Assembly: GCA_900708905.1 (NCBI GenBank)
Contig: CAADRB010000034.1
Coordinates: forward strand, 1,352,319 to 1,416,318
DNA: 64,000 nucleotides
Direction: 5' to 3'
DNA from: Hymenolepis diminuta
Taxonomy: Eukaryota; Platyhelminthes; Cestoda; Cyclophyllidea; Hymenolepididae
In this document: positions 1-12,700 of the stretch, piece by piece
Numbering within the stretch: the first letter of the stretch is position 1
How the letters are laid out: each line of letters begins with the position of its first letter
Made by a program: the position numbers and the translations under genes
Notes under the pieces: generated by a model
Told to the model about the DNA's origin: nothing
What the model saw: the letters and a program-made list of their open reading frames with translations, nothing else
Databases searched by the model: none

Positions 1-697
1 CTGCAGGGATTTTGATTGCTGACTGGTTGAGGAGGTTTCTGCACACATGTCCACGCTTGTTCTCTACGCGACCGGTTACATATCCGCACTTTCCGTGGTG
101 AGTTTTAGCGCACGTGATTCAATCAGCCTTGTGAACCCCAAGTTTATGATATAGATTATGAACGGATGCGAATTTTAAAGTTTACCGCAATTTACTACCG
201 AATTTGGACTGACGCCGAATTTCAAGAATCCAATTAGAAAGTATAAATGCATAAATGAAATAGATTTCAATCAAATTTTGATATGAAAACGACGAAATAC
301 ATAAAATTTAAGTAAATAGAATGTGTTATTTGATGTTTTTAGTATGTTAGTGAGTCCATTCAATTAGAAATGCTAAATGCGTAAATGATGAAAAAATTAC
401 AGAATTAATTTAAAACAAAATTGAAGTTAGGTGAGTAAATAAGGACGATTCTCTATTTTAATAATAAAAATCTCCGCTGACCCGTTACCTATTCCTAAGT
501 AGCAGAAAGTAATGTGCTTTTAACATCAGCAATAAAATGAGCATAAAATTTTGCTAATAAAATTTATTATATAAAGGAAAAGCTATAATATTCAATTGAG
601 CTTAAACAGATATTAATAACCCTTTTTTACCTTTATTTTGTTTTAACTATACATCATACAAGCGAATTATTGTTCTGCGAGTTTTATTTCTCTCCAA
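1..697 (+). other. 5' flank of groucho, possible untranslated first exon
   Basis: No coding region is visible. Bases 1-97 are clearly more GC-rich than 130-690 and end at a good donor (CGTG followed by gtgagttt at 98), so they could be the end of an untranslated first exon that splices to an acceptor shortly before the ATG at 698, for example the AG at about 680. The stretch 130-690 is plain AT-rich sequence typical of an intron or leader. I see no spliced-leader sequence and no clear TATA box. This is inference only; cDNA 5' ends would decide it. Confidence 0.3.
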
Positions 698-718
698 ATG
701 TATCCTCCGCGGCAGAAC
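698..718 (+). CDS. groucho coding exon 1 (start)
   Basis: This 21-nt exon encodes MYPPRQN, matching the MYPQ-type beginning of TLE proteins, and for that reason it is chosen as the start. It is followed by a 34-nt intron (719-752, gtatgt...tctag). It is too short to find without the homology. Confidence 0.85.
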
Positions 719-3700
719 GTATGTTCATCTTACTATGTTATTTGTCTTCTAGACTGGATCACAGCAGAATCAAATGAAAATAACCATTCCAGATGCTTGT
801 GACCGAATAAAAGAGGAAGTGACTTTCCTTACTCAGCAGATTCAGACGTACGTTCACATCCTATTTTAAAAGTTTCCATAGTTTAAAGTTGGAATGTGAG
901 CGGCTAAATCAAGAAAGGGCAGACGCTCAGCGTCTATACACAAGTTACTATGAAACTGCATGCACTATTCATTTGGAATATCAAAAACAATGTGAGATAA
1001 CCAAACGCTTTGCTACGATTATCAGCCAAGTCCTTTCCTATCTTCCTCAAGAGGTAATAATTGTATCTTCTATGTAATCAGTTTTAGCATCAAAACACTG
1101 TACTCTCTGCTGTCGAACGTGCGAAGCAGGTATCGATGCCTGATCCAGCTACCATGATGGGGGTAAGTCAGGGCTTCCATGTCTTTATTCGTTTCGGCGA
1201 TTGTAATCCTCTCTTTCTCTGTTTGGCTTTAGCAAAGTCAGTTGATGTTTCCTGGAGCTAATCCTATGGGTGGTTTTCCACCTGGTATGCCTGGTTTACC
1301 TCAACCTCCCGTAACAAGTGTCAATGGAAATCTCAGTACATCTAACACAGGAGTCTCTTCCCTTCTTTCAATGCCTCCAAATCCTTTCGGTCCCAATACG
1401 ATTACTTCAATGGCGAACATGAATACCAACAACAATAATAACAATAATCCCGTATCGTCTAGCAACCAGCAGCAGCAACCCGGAGCTGGTCAATCAGGTT
1501 TTCCCGGTGCTCCATCAGGTGCATCGAATTCTCCCGGTTTTCCTCAATCTCAGAATGCAATGGCTGCTGCTATGGCTGCAATGGCAGCTAGCCTGCAGGG
1601 AAATAACGCAGCCGCCGCGGCCGCTTTTGGATTTCCTCTTCCTCCAAACATGTCTACTGCTGGTCCCAATCTCATATCCAACATGGGTGCTTTCATGACC
1701 GGTGACAAGAATATGGACGAGAAGCAGGTATGTTATGTATACTCAAGATTTGCATATATTTAATTTCTCTTGCGTACTCTCTCCATCTGCCTCTTTCCTC
1801 GGTGCACGCGATATACCCACGCAGGAAGTGTAGAGATAGGGGTTGTGGGCATTTTAGAGGGGATAGATTGGGCGGAGAAACTTTCCTAAGAGAGATAGAG
1901 GAGAAGCAGAAGGCGTGTATGTGTACCGAAGCTAGTTCATTCCTGCTTTGCTCCCTCCTCCACCTTCTTCCCGTCTTCTAAAGTGATAGGAGTCAGTATA
2001 GCCAGCCGCCGCCAACCCGTCGTAGTGCGCATGACTACACACACCGGTCCTCTCCCCTATTAGATGGCTTTTCTCTCCACCCCCTTCATCCGCTACACAG
2101 CCACCCTCCCCTCCAGTAGTGTAGTAGCTTGTCTGGCGCTTCCTGGCCAGCCAAATAGTAGGAGGTGGTGTGGTCGCTGCAATGTGGGAACGTCAACACA
2201 TCTAGCCCTCCCCCCCCCTCTCAAAGAGCGAGAGGAGCACATGTCTCCTTTTCTACTCTCCCCACCCCTCAGTCATTTAGGCGGGTGGCCCGATGTGGGT
2301 TAAGGAGGGGGTGGTTGGGGCGTACGCACACATCCGTCCACATCGGCACGGACGCTTGCACTAGCTGTGCGCGCGCGCATCGCCTGTGTGTGTGTAGGAC
2401 CACTACGCGCCACCTATAAGAGCCTCCCATTTTCAAGTAAGAAACAGCTTTCACGCGCGTCACCTCTTGGAGCCTCTTAATTTTGCTCACGGACGCTGGG
2501 TAAGGGAGGTGAGGGAGGAGGGGGGAGGTTGATGGTGTGTGCCAACATCGCAGTTTCACCACCCTCTGCCTGCCCGCCTGCCTACTTCTTTCTACCCCTT
2601 GTTCCCCCTCCTCTCCACCCTACTCTCACACTACCCCCATCTCCATCCGCCTAGTAGAAGACAGTCGGGCGAGGCGAGTCTTGGTCATCTAATTTTTTAT
2701 GTGTGCGCTTCTCTCTCTCTGTCATCGACTTGGACTTGGAAATCGCTTTTTGCGTTTGGTGTTAGTTGTGTGTACAATTGCTCGCTAGCTAGCTATCTAA
2801 CGAGCACCCAGACTAAACACTTCCACATTCTATTCTGTGTATATTTATTGTCATCTGCGGTATTTATTTTTATATATAAGTTGGTTTATTTATACGTTCA
2901 ACTTGGATTTAAAATCACTGACCGATATTCATTTCACATTTGCTCGCACTTATTATTTCTTCTCATCCTCAGATTGTCGGTCATCTTAATGTGTGAAAGA
3001 TTGGGGATAACATCATGTATTTGAATATAGTTAGATTTTTCAGCTACAGCAGCCTTCACTGCGATTAAGAGAAGATGAGGCTATAAGTGAGATCGCTAAA
3101 ATCAATTTTCTTCACCCAGAAGATAGAATATTATAGCACAAATTATGCCATAAAATGACAATTTGTCATACTGGGGTAATAATTTAAATAAACAGTGGAA
3201 TTGTATCAGTCATTAAAACTGAAGTCAAGGGTCTCAAGATATTCGGAAAATGCCAACGTGTTAACGTTGGATTCTGTTAGTTTATCTCGTATAATCTTCA
3301 AAGTGAGTTTATTTTACTAACTCCGACCATGCCTTCCGGTAAACTTCCAAGTATTTAAGAGAAATGCTGTAAATGCTTAGCTTGGATTGAAAGAATATAT
3401 CCTAAAGCCGCTCTTATGTGAAGCTTACATTCTACCACTTCTCTTGTTAACCAGTGCGGTTGGCCATCCGCATCACTGAACGTGCACCCATGATGATTAT
3501 CGATCTCGTGATCACTGACTTAGCAGACGCGCACGTTAGCGATTGCACATCGTCAATGCATATTCTCTACATTAGTCTTTTCGCATGACTATTATTTTGG
3601 CCGCTTCATTAGTTTAATCTACTCTCTCTTTAAGCGAGCTGCAGCAGCCGCTGCCATGGCAGCAATGACCGCTGCAGTAGCCCAACAACAGCAGTATGGA

Positions 3701-6700
3701 GGGAGTGCAGGCATGGATCCTAATAGTGTGTTCGCTTCCCTCGCAAACATGCCTCATTCAGGCCCAGGGGGATTTGATTTCTCACAGGCTGCATTCGCGG
3801 CAGCAGCGGCTGCCCTTCAGCCACCACTCCCTGCTCAACAACCGCCACCTCAACAGCCTCCTGCCCTGCCACAACAAACAGACACTCCTGTCGTGACATC
3901 TGCTCTCTCAGCGCCTCCACCATCCTCTTCTACTAACTCCGTCGATGCACAACCACCGCGTCTTCATTCACCTCAAACATCTACATCAAACAATTGCGCT
4001 GCACCATCCAGCCCCGCTCAACCCGCTAGAGCATCGTCTGCTCTCGCATTCTCTGATGGGTCAAAACGACGACGGATTGATACGGTGAGACATGGGATTT
4101 GAGAGTTGAGAGTTGAAGGGAATTAGAATGAGTATATGCTTGCTTGCTTTGGGTGCAGAGGGTTAGAAACTGTGGCGAGATTTTAGAGTATGTGCGACCT
4201 CACTCGTTTGGTGAGATTCATTGAACCCTTCACCTCACAGAAAGAATTGTGAAATCTGTGATCTAGCGCCCTGTTTGCGATCATGCTTGTGGTGAGCGCG
4301 TGAGTTAGTTCTAAAATTGGGGTCTTTGTTGTTCTAGCAAAACGAGGAGGCTAAGAGTGATTCTGAACTCCTGAATGGAAGTAACAGCGACGATAACAAC
4401 CGTAAACGCGTAAGCCTTTCTCATCGTTTCGATATCATCTATGTCTGTTGTCATCGTCATCCGTGTTGTACAAATGCCCCCGCCCTCTCATCCTGCCTCA
4501 TTCATTTATCATTGTTGTTTTTGCTTACTTCTCAGCATGGTAGAGCGGGAATTAACACGTACTCTTAAGCGTTGTGAGATATGTGGGAGGTCTGAATGTT
4601 AAAAGGTATTCCACAATAGTAATGGTATAATAATTCACACTAATAAGAAGAGATATTTCTCGCTCACCCTGTTTCTGTATATTTCACGTGTTTTGTGTGT
4701 TGGTGGTATGATGATGGCAATTAGTGCAAACACCCATGAGCGCTTTAGAGATGTGAGATTGTCGACGACATTGTTTTAGACAGACAGTGTGAGTGTAATC
4801 TATCATCATTTATTACATGTGAATTTGTTGATTAACACGCGACTTACGCAAGACTTATGGTCAGTATGAGTAAGTTGATTAAGTGTTGAGACTGATATGT
4901 ATGCATGCGATTGGGAATTTGACGTTTTAGTGCACTATTTTGATAGTGATTTAGTATATGTTTAGTCGTTATAGGTCCCATTTCTGAGTCCCGTTAGAGT
5001 TTATTTGAGGATTGATTGAGTTGGTATATCCAAGCTCTATTTGGTTTGGCTGATTTCGTTTGTAGTTTTGTTGGAAATCTTGACTGAGTATTCTTTTCTG
5101 AAGATTGTTAAATTCAAACGTCTTCATTTGAAATCATACCTACTGTTTTCTGTGTTTAATACAGGATTTTTTAAACTTCGGCTTTATAAAGATGGAAAAT
5201 CAGAAGAAAGCATATAACATGGATTTTACTAGATTTGGGCTTAAACATTCCCTTGCCGCTCTTTAAACCTCTCGGGAATCCATAATAGAAATTGTGTTCT
5301 TGAGGTTATCATGATCTTGACGACCTTTGCATTGATAATCACTATCGAAGAAAAATACATAGTGTATCGATAACCTGGAACGTTATTGAACGTTAAAACG
5401 TCCGAAGATTTTTGGGTGTAGTCACTTTTCAGTCATCTTGTGGCGATTATGGTATTAGAAATTAATTCGTTTTAATTTCCTATTTAATCAATTTCATCAC
5501 AAATATAAATGTGTGTACTTTACTATGTTTCATTATCATAACCCACAGTAACGCAGAAGTATTTTACAATTATCCCTAGTGGAAGTCAACTGAAATCGTG
5601 CAAGTAAAATTCAGTTAGGTATAAGAGAAGAGATCGTCAAAATAGTTACTTCATTTGACTTTTGAAATCGGGGGTTGTAGAATATTCACAGTTCATTGCT
5701 TAACGTTCCAATTTTAATTATTTTCCCTTGGATTACTGATCAAGTAATTATCCATAATCTGCGGTGCCTATTGATCGATTGTTGAACTATGATGGTCACG
5801 TCAATTTAATTCTGCTTTCGGAGTGCGAAAATGCAGCTTTCGTAATACGTCTCAATGTCTAAATACGTTTATCAAGCGCCTCCAATTCAAAAATGCTGAA
5901 TGATATTAAATCCAGCATTTAACTTATCGTTATTGCGATTTTATTAATCTTCCACCATTTTATTTATTTCTCAGTTGCACAAATTGTAAAATAAATTTCC
6001 ACTTTCTCCTCTGCCCTAGCAATTATATCTGCGTGCCATCATTAAATTCACATTTCTTATTACTACCAGAATGAAATGCGTACATTACCACCCCCTGTCC
6101 CCTGTTATTGATTTTCAATGATTAATTTGTGTTTATTGCTTCAGGACGGCATTGCGTTGAATGGTGGTGCGACCTCAGAACCAGGGGGGGATGCCAGTTC
6201 TCGACAAAATGGGGGTGGTGGCCTAATGGACCCTAAATCTGAGGTGAGTTCGCTTATTTGCTTGAACTACTAATCTAACTCCAAATTCTATGTAAATTTT
6301 GTTACTCCTTTATAAAGGTGCGGTTTCTTAGACTCCAGGAAGGAGAAGTAAGTAACTGAAAAGGGTTTTTGCTTTTAAGAATATAAATTTGCGTACATAA
6401 TGTGGTAAATAATTGGCTGCCTGACTAGCTAATAATTGCACCGGTTTTACATTTTCCAGGTTTGAGCGTAGAAATTGGACAATTGATAATTCAGTGCACG
6501 AGGGATGCAGCTTATACGTTTTTTTCGAGTGCCCTGAAAATTTTTGATTCGGCTTCCTAATAGTACATTAGACGATTCTCGAATTTAAATCATCTTTCAT
6601 TTTACTCTCACCTAGGCCAAAGCCTCAATCACACCAACGGGAAACAACGGTAACGGAGATAATCGATCGCCCCAAACACCCGAACAACAAGCACTAGTGA

Positions 6701-9700
6701 ATAATAATAATTGCAACGGTACCTCCTCACCAAAAGCCCTCAATATGCCTGGGTTGACATCAACTCCCCTTAATAGTGAGTTTAATTGACTTGCCTTATT
6801 GCTGCCTATGAGATAAATGTTCTTTGATGTGAATCAGAGGCATCATTCAACATTAATTTATTGGTAATTAAATTTAGCCGTGGGAGGGATTGATTCTAAT
6901 TGTGTGTTGTGACGTGTCTTGGCCATTTTAATTATTTGAGTGTTCGACTTGCAATTAGTTTATGCAATTCATCCATAAACCTATTATTAGGTTTATTTTC
7001 GCGCATGTTTGACCTAACTCGAATGGATATCAATGACTAGATAAGATCATATGGTAATGTTGTAACCTTAATTAGGACACGATATCCATTAATAAGCTAC
7101 CTCAAATTCATGAAATATTAAGTTCGCATCAAGGGTTCGGGTTGGGCAGAAAGTGAATTGCATTTATCGATTGGAGGAAAGAGTAAAATTTGATAAATTT
7201 GGTCTTGAAAAGTTGTGATCAGCACCTGATTGTCCTTCAAATATTCTCCGGGTGACATTTTCGAGGATATTACGTTAAATTGCGGTTTGGTATTTAAAGA
7301 CTGGAGTCTAATGGAAATGCGTTTGTTCTCATAAGTTTGTTTTCGTACTTTCACCCATTTCACAAAGTCATTTTAATTTGTCTGAAAGTTGAAGAAAGCG
7401 TACTAGTTTATAATGCTAGGTTATGGTATCTATGCCCTACCTTTATAGTTAAGGAACTAATGTTTGAATATGGGCCAACATTTGCCTATATCCAAATAGT
7501 TTTAACCACAGTATCTCTGAGTTATTTGGTAAGCTACCTCTCAATCCTCAATTATTCACTCTCGTTTCTCTCTGCACGAATTCTCTGAGGGATGGTTTAG
7601 TAGGAGGAGGAGGAGGATGAGGGAAAAAGAGGATGGGCAAAAGATAGGAGAGAGGGAGGAGAAAGAAACGAAGCAGAAACTGCCCTTCTCCACCCTCTTC
7701 TCATCATCATTCGGACAGTCGAACGAACAGGCCGGGCGCGGGCGTGACTTACTTGCTACGCGTTTTGTGTTTGTGGGTATAGCGATTGCGCGTTCACTCC
7801 TCATTCCCTCCTCCCCCCCCCGTCCTTAGCCTTCATCTCTCTCGCCCCCCTCTTCCTCTAGTCATGGGTTGGGTGACTCAGCTACACCATGGAAATGATG
7901 ATTGGGGGTAGGGGTAGTGAGGGTTTTACACACCACTCCCCCGTAGGGACATTTTCCTCCTCCCCTTATAGGGGAATGAGTGGTGGATGGGGTATGGACA
8001 GACTAGAACCCTCTCACGATTAACTGACTGGCATGAGTGCGTAGGTGCTACTCCAACCTCTAGGAAGTAATAGAGGTGGATGGGGATTTGGGGGAATTGG
8101 AAGATAGGCTTTTGCTCTCCCTCTGTTCTGCTTTTTCCTTCCCTTCTCGTCACTTCTTTTTCTCTTTTTGCTATCTCGGCCTCTCAGCCCCTTCGTTCAT
8201 TCTTTGTTCTCAGGTAGCGTGTTTTAGGCTCTTTCCTCTTGTTAAGCTGATTTCTACAACCTCGTTATTTTGCGTCTATTTCTCGGGGGTATAAATTTGT
8301 CCTTAAATGAACGAAATACACGGGCACATTTCATAAATAGAACATACTACTACCGCCATTCGTGAATTCATGGGTAAAAATTTAAGCCTTTCTGTGGGGT
8401 GAGTAGATATTTTTCGTTGTTGATTAGATTGAAATTCCCAGGGGTATTTTTTTCTTTTGATAATTACTTCCTCCTCTCTGCGTGCGAATTACCTGCTATC
8501 TCATTCGCACCTCTGATAATTTATTAAGACTTATCTGAGAGAACGTTGGTCTTTTTCGCATGTGAGCTAATCTTTACAAATTACAGCTTTTTTGGAATAC
8601 GGTACATAAATTTTGTATTCGAGTGCAGGATTCGTTTAATTATAGATTGTTTACTTGAATAGACCGTGGACTCGTAATATTTGCATAATATTTACAATAT
8701 GCCTGACTTCATGACCTGATATAGCATTATTTATTCGTACAATTGACGTGCTGGCGCAAATTATGTTAATGCGGGTTTTACAATTTGCTGTTATTTATTA
8801 ATAAAATCATTTATCGTTCGGTTTTACCTATCGATGTTCTTATTCTCGGGTCACAGAGTGTATTACTGTTCAACTGGGATATGTGCTTATAAGTTCATGC
8901 ATTTAATATTGTTCTAGCTTATGTTTAAGCAGATTGCCATTCAATATAAAGGGAAGTAACTACTTGTAGTGTAGACGATATTGCAATTCCTACATTGGCC
9001 TAGACCAAATCGAAAGAAGGCAGAAGTACAACTTAGAATATTTTTTATCATAGATTTTTCACTGCGTTGTCACAATGTATGTTGCTAAGGCCAAGTAGGA
9101 AGAAGACTGAGGACTGTAGCTCAAACAGCGGCTTTTCATTTTATACTGCTTTGTGTATATATCCTTAATCGGCTGCTTGGTTATCCGTTAATGTAGTGAT
9201 GACGAAGCTTCATTCCCAAGTACAAAGAATGGTAAATACCCCGTGCCCAGGGAACGAAAATATTCGGTCCTGGTTTAAGGTAGGGAGAAGAGGAAGAGGA
9301 AGAGAAGAAAACTGATTTCGAAACTGTAATTTGATCGTTCTTAAACCCGTTAACCAAATATTCCGATCACTTGACTTCGAACCTGTGCCATTTGTACCCA
9401 AATGATATTTATCAAGTAAGAAAAATAATTGATTCATTTTGTTTGCACCTATTGATGGTTGTACCGTGTTGTTCAAGCATCAGTCAAACCTTCAAGTTGC
9501 CATTTTCTTCGATTTTCTGGTTGTTAATGCTTCACCTCTTATTCATCTCGCTTGAACACGCATATCTCCCTGTGTATTTACTCGAGAAGATAGAAAAAAT
9601 CCAAACGTGCATGTGTATGTGCAAGAAAGCAAAGAAGAAAAAATCACGAACAGCATAGAACCGTTTTTACGTCTATTAGAGCGCACCACTAGTAGTATTA

Positions 9701-12700
9701 ATAGTAGTTAAGATGTGTCTCTACCTATGCGGTGCGGTGTGAAGAAAACAGCGGTTGACCACATACGTTGAGAGAGATCGTTCTCTTAGAGCTTAGATCC
9801 AGCGTGAGAGTGTGAGCGCGCAAAAGTGCGTACGTGCAACCCCATTTCGGCCGACATCGGCGACGACCCAGTTTTGATGACAGTCCTGCTGCCTGTGTGC
9901 GGCGGGGTGCGCGCACATATATAAGGGCGTGCTCGTGTGATAGAAGTCCGTTGCTATGGCTACCATCCCCCCTACATTACACAGACGCAGATGGATTCTG
10001 ACACAACTAGAAGGTGATGGGGTGGGGAATTAGTGGGGTGTGGATGGGTACACAGGGTTTGATGGTGGTGATGGGTGGTGTGGCGCAATAAAGGGGAATA
10101 GAGCACGAGATAGAAGAGTGGGTAGGTAGGGCTAGGGAGCAGGGTTGGGGGTTTGATGCATGAGATGCTACACGACTGTTCTTTCTCGCCGCCCGCCACT
10201 GTTTCCACCACCATCACTTTGGATTGCTTTAGCTCCCTCTCTGCCTACTTGGCTGGGTTGCTTGTGCTTTCTAACTGCTGACTGATGCTTTACACTCTTC
10301 TGTCAGTGTATATTTTGCTGTTTTCGGTTATAATGTGTGTACTGCAGTTATATTTTCGAATGTTAACCCTCTACTGGTCTTGGCATTGAGACTAGGGTAT
10401 TTTTTAATTTGTGTAAATCTCTGGTTGAGACTCATTTTAGTTTGCATTTCCATAACTTTCTCCGCTTATAATTGTGAGCGAAATTTTCTAGTAGAATTTG
10501 GTTTTCAAGAGCGAAGTTTTGCATTCATTTGAACTTTTTTAATTTCTTCGAGTTTAAATTTATTTGATTGCAGAAGAAAGCATACACCTGAATCGACTAA
10601 GTTTAAAAGATTGAGTGGTGGTGCTATTCCATCTTTAGATTTGCAGAGCCGTTTGTTAGTAGAGGATAGTAATATTTTCATTCTAATGGCCAGGATAGCA
10701 GGATGGTACTAGTTTACATTATTTTACCATAGCAGAGCTTAACGAAAGAACTTTTGGAGCACTTAGGTATGATAAAGGCATTCTGGAAAATTTTAATATA
10801 AACTTTCATTCTTTCACCCCCTTGTTAACCAGTGCTGATATTTCTGGTTGTACATTGGTGCGATTTAACCCGCCATGAGCTTCTTGCTTTGCAGACATGA
10901 GAATGTTAAGAACTGCACTTTGTGTATAATGTGGGTAATATTGCTATCTTTCTGGACTTAAATACAATTGAAAAAATACTAGAAGTCGACGGAATAGAAA
11001 AGTAAAATGCAGTCTAAATTGTATCTGGGACTGGTGTTCAAATTATTAAACTAACCCTATAAGATACTGATATGGTACTAGAAAGACCTTGCAGTTAGAT
11101 CGTCATGTTCCTGAATTTTCGATTTTTTATTCAGCTTGAGTTTACCCAGTGGTCGTGATTAAAAGCTTGAATATGTGGTTGGATTTAAGGAAATGATTTA
11201 AATTGGATGCTAATAATACAGATAAACCTCCCTAAACAGTTCTCCCTTCTTGTTCACTAACGAATTGAGAGAGCAAATTTTCCCGAACCCAGTGGAAGTG
11301 AAATGTAACGAAAATCGAAATTCGCACGCAGACATTCTATTGAGTCGTGAGAATTAGCATCATCAATCTTTTCTTGAATAATCTTGCACTTTACTGTCTC
11401 GATGCGTAAGTGTCTAAGTCTTTATGCAGAAGCATGCAGCGCATGAGGCCATAAGAGAGGGAGATAAACTGATTATATCTTTCGTTCTCTGTCCTCCTCC
11501 TCTTACTCCTCATCTCACGACAACACATCACATTTCACCTTGGGGGAGAGGAGGACAGTGGAGTGGAGCGCGTTCTCTTAGGGGATATAATTTATCTCCC
11601 TTTCCCCTCTCTACGTCAGTCACTCAGTCAGTTAGGGGTGGTTTAGATAAGACTGGGCTGAAGTGTGAGAGGGTAGAATTACCATCTCCCTTTGGCGATA
11701 ATGTGTTGCTCTACGAACGCCTAGCCTATCTTTTGGATTGCCAATTATAATCAACACCGTTTCTAGCCTCCTATCTCTCTCTGTCTTAACTTCCTTCAAT
11801 TCGTACCCAAGGGGAGTCTGTAAAATAGTTTCTCTTTGTGTTTGGAAATCTCCATCTCATCATCAATCGATTTTCTGCAAACAACCTCATCTACTTTATT
11901 GACTAAGTAATATCAACTAATGATGTTTTTCTCGCTTATAGGCGAGGCATTATCGATGATGAGCCTACCTCCGGGGCCTATGGGACCGTTTCCAGGGCCC
12001 AACATACCGGGTCTAGTTACATCGACACCCACTCATCCCTCCTTCATGTCTCGTTTCCCGGGACCCCTGCCTCCTGGTGCTGGTCCATTTATGAGACCCC
12101 CTCTAGCCTCCCCTGGGTCTGTAAGTTAAATCTCTCACGAGGAAATTTCAAGCCTTATTTTACAGTACACTTATTCATGATTTCTCTGTTTCAGATACCT
12201 TTCGATGGTGGATTTAGAGCACCAACGTAAGTATATATATATATGTATGCACTTTCTCAGGGTACTGGAATAGTAGAAGTAGACATTCTGATGATGCCGT
12301 CTTTTCGTGAGAGAGGAAGGGAGATGGCAAAAGGGTGTGAAAAAGGTCATTGCCAGGAAAGGAAGAGAGAGGGGGAGGGGGAAGAGAGTGGCATCGTGCT
12401 TTAGGACTGGGTTTGGCCGGGAGGGTTGGGAGGTAAATTGACTCTGTTAAAAGATGGCGGAGCAGGCAGGAAGGGAGAAGGAGCGCGAGAAGAGGGAAAA
12501 ACGCGATAAGCGAGGAGAAAGTGAGTGAAGAGCTATAGGGAGGAAGTTTGCATCCACCCCATTTGTTCTGCAGTACCTTCTTCTCTCTTCCTTTCTCTCC
12601 ATACCTTTTTTTCCTGCCTTCTAGGGTAAAAAATAACGACTAGGTGGAGAGGAAGAGAGGGTAGAATGGGAAAAAGTGAAGCCAAGAGAAAGAGAGGGAA

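Noticed and set aside
2064..3024. Several overlapping open frames on both strands in intron 5
   Set aside because: They run through GC-rich, low-complexity island sequence inside a well-supported intron and encode repetitive Pro/Ser/Leu peptides.
3086..3108. A bantam-like microRNA seed (TGAGATCG) in groucho intron 5
   Set aside because: Only the seed matches; the following bases do not, and no opposite arm that could form a precursor hairpin is present.
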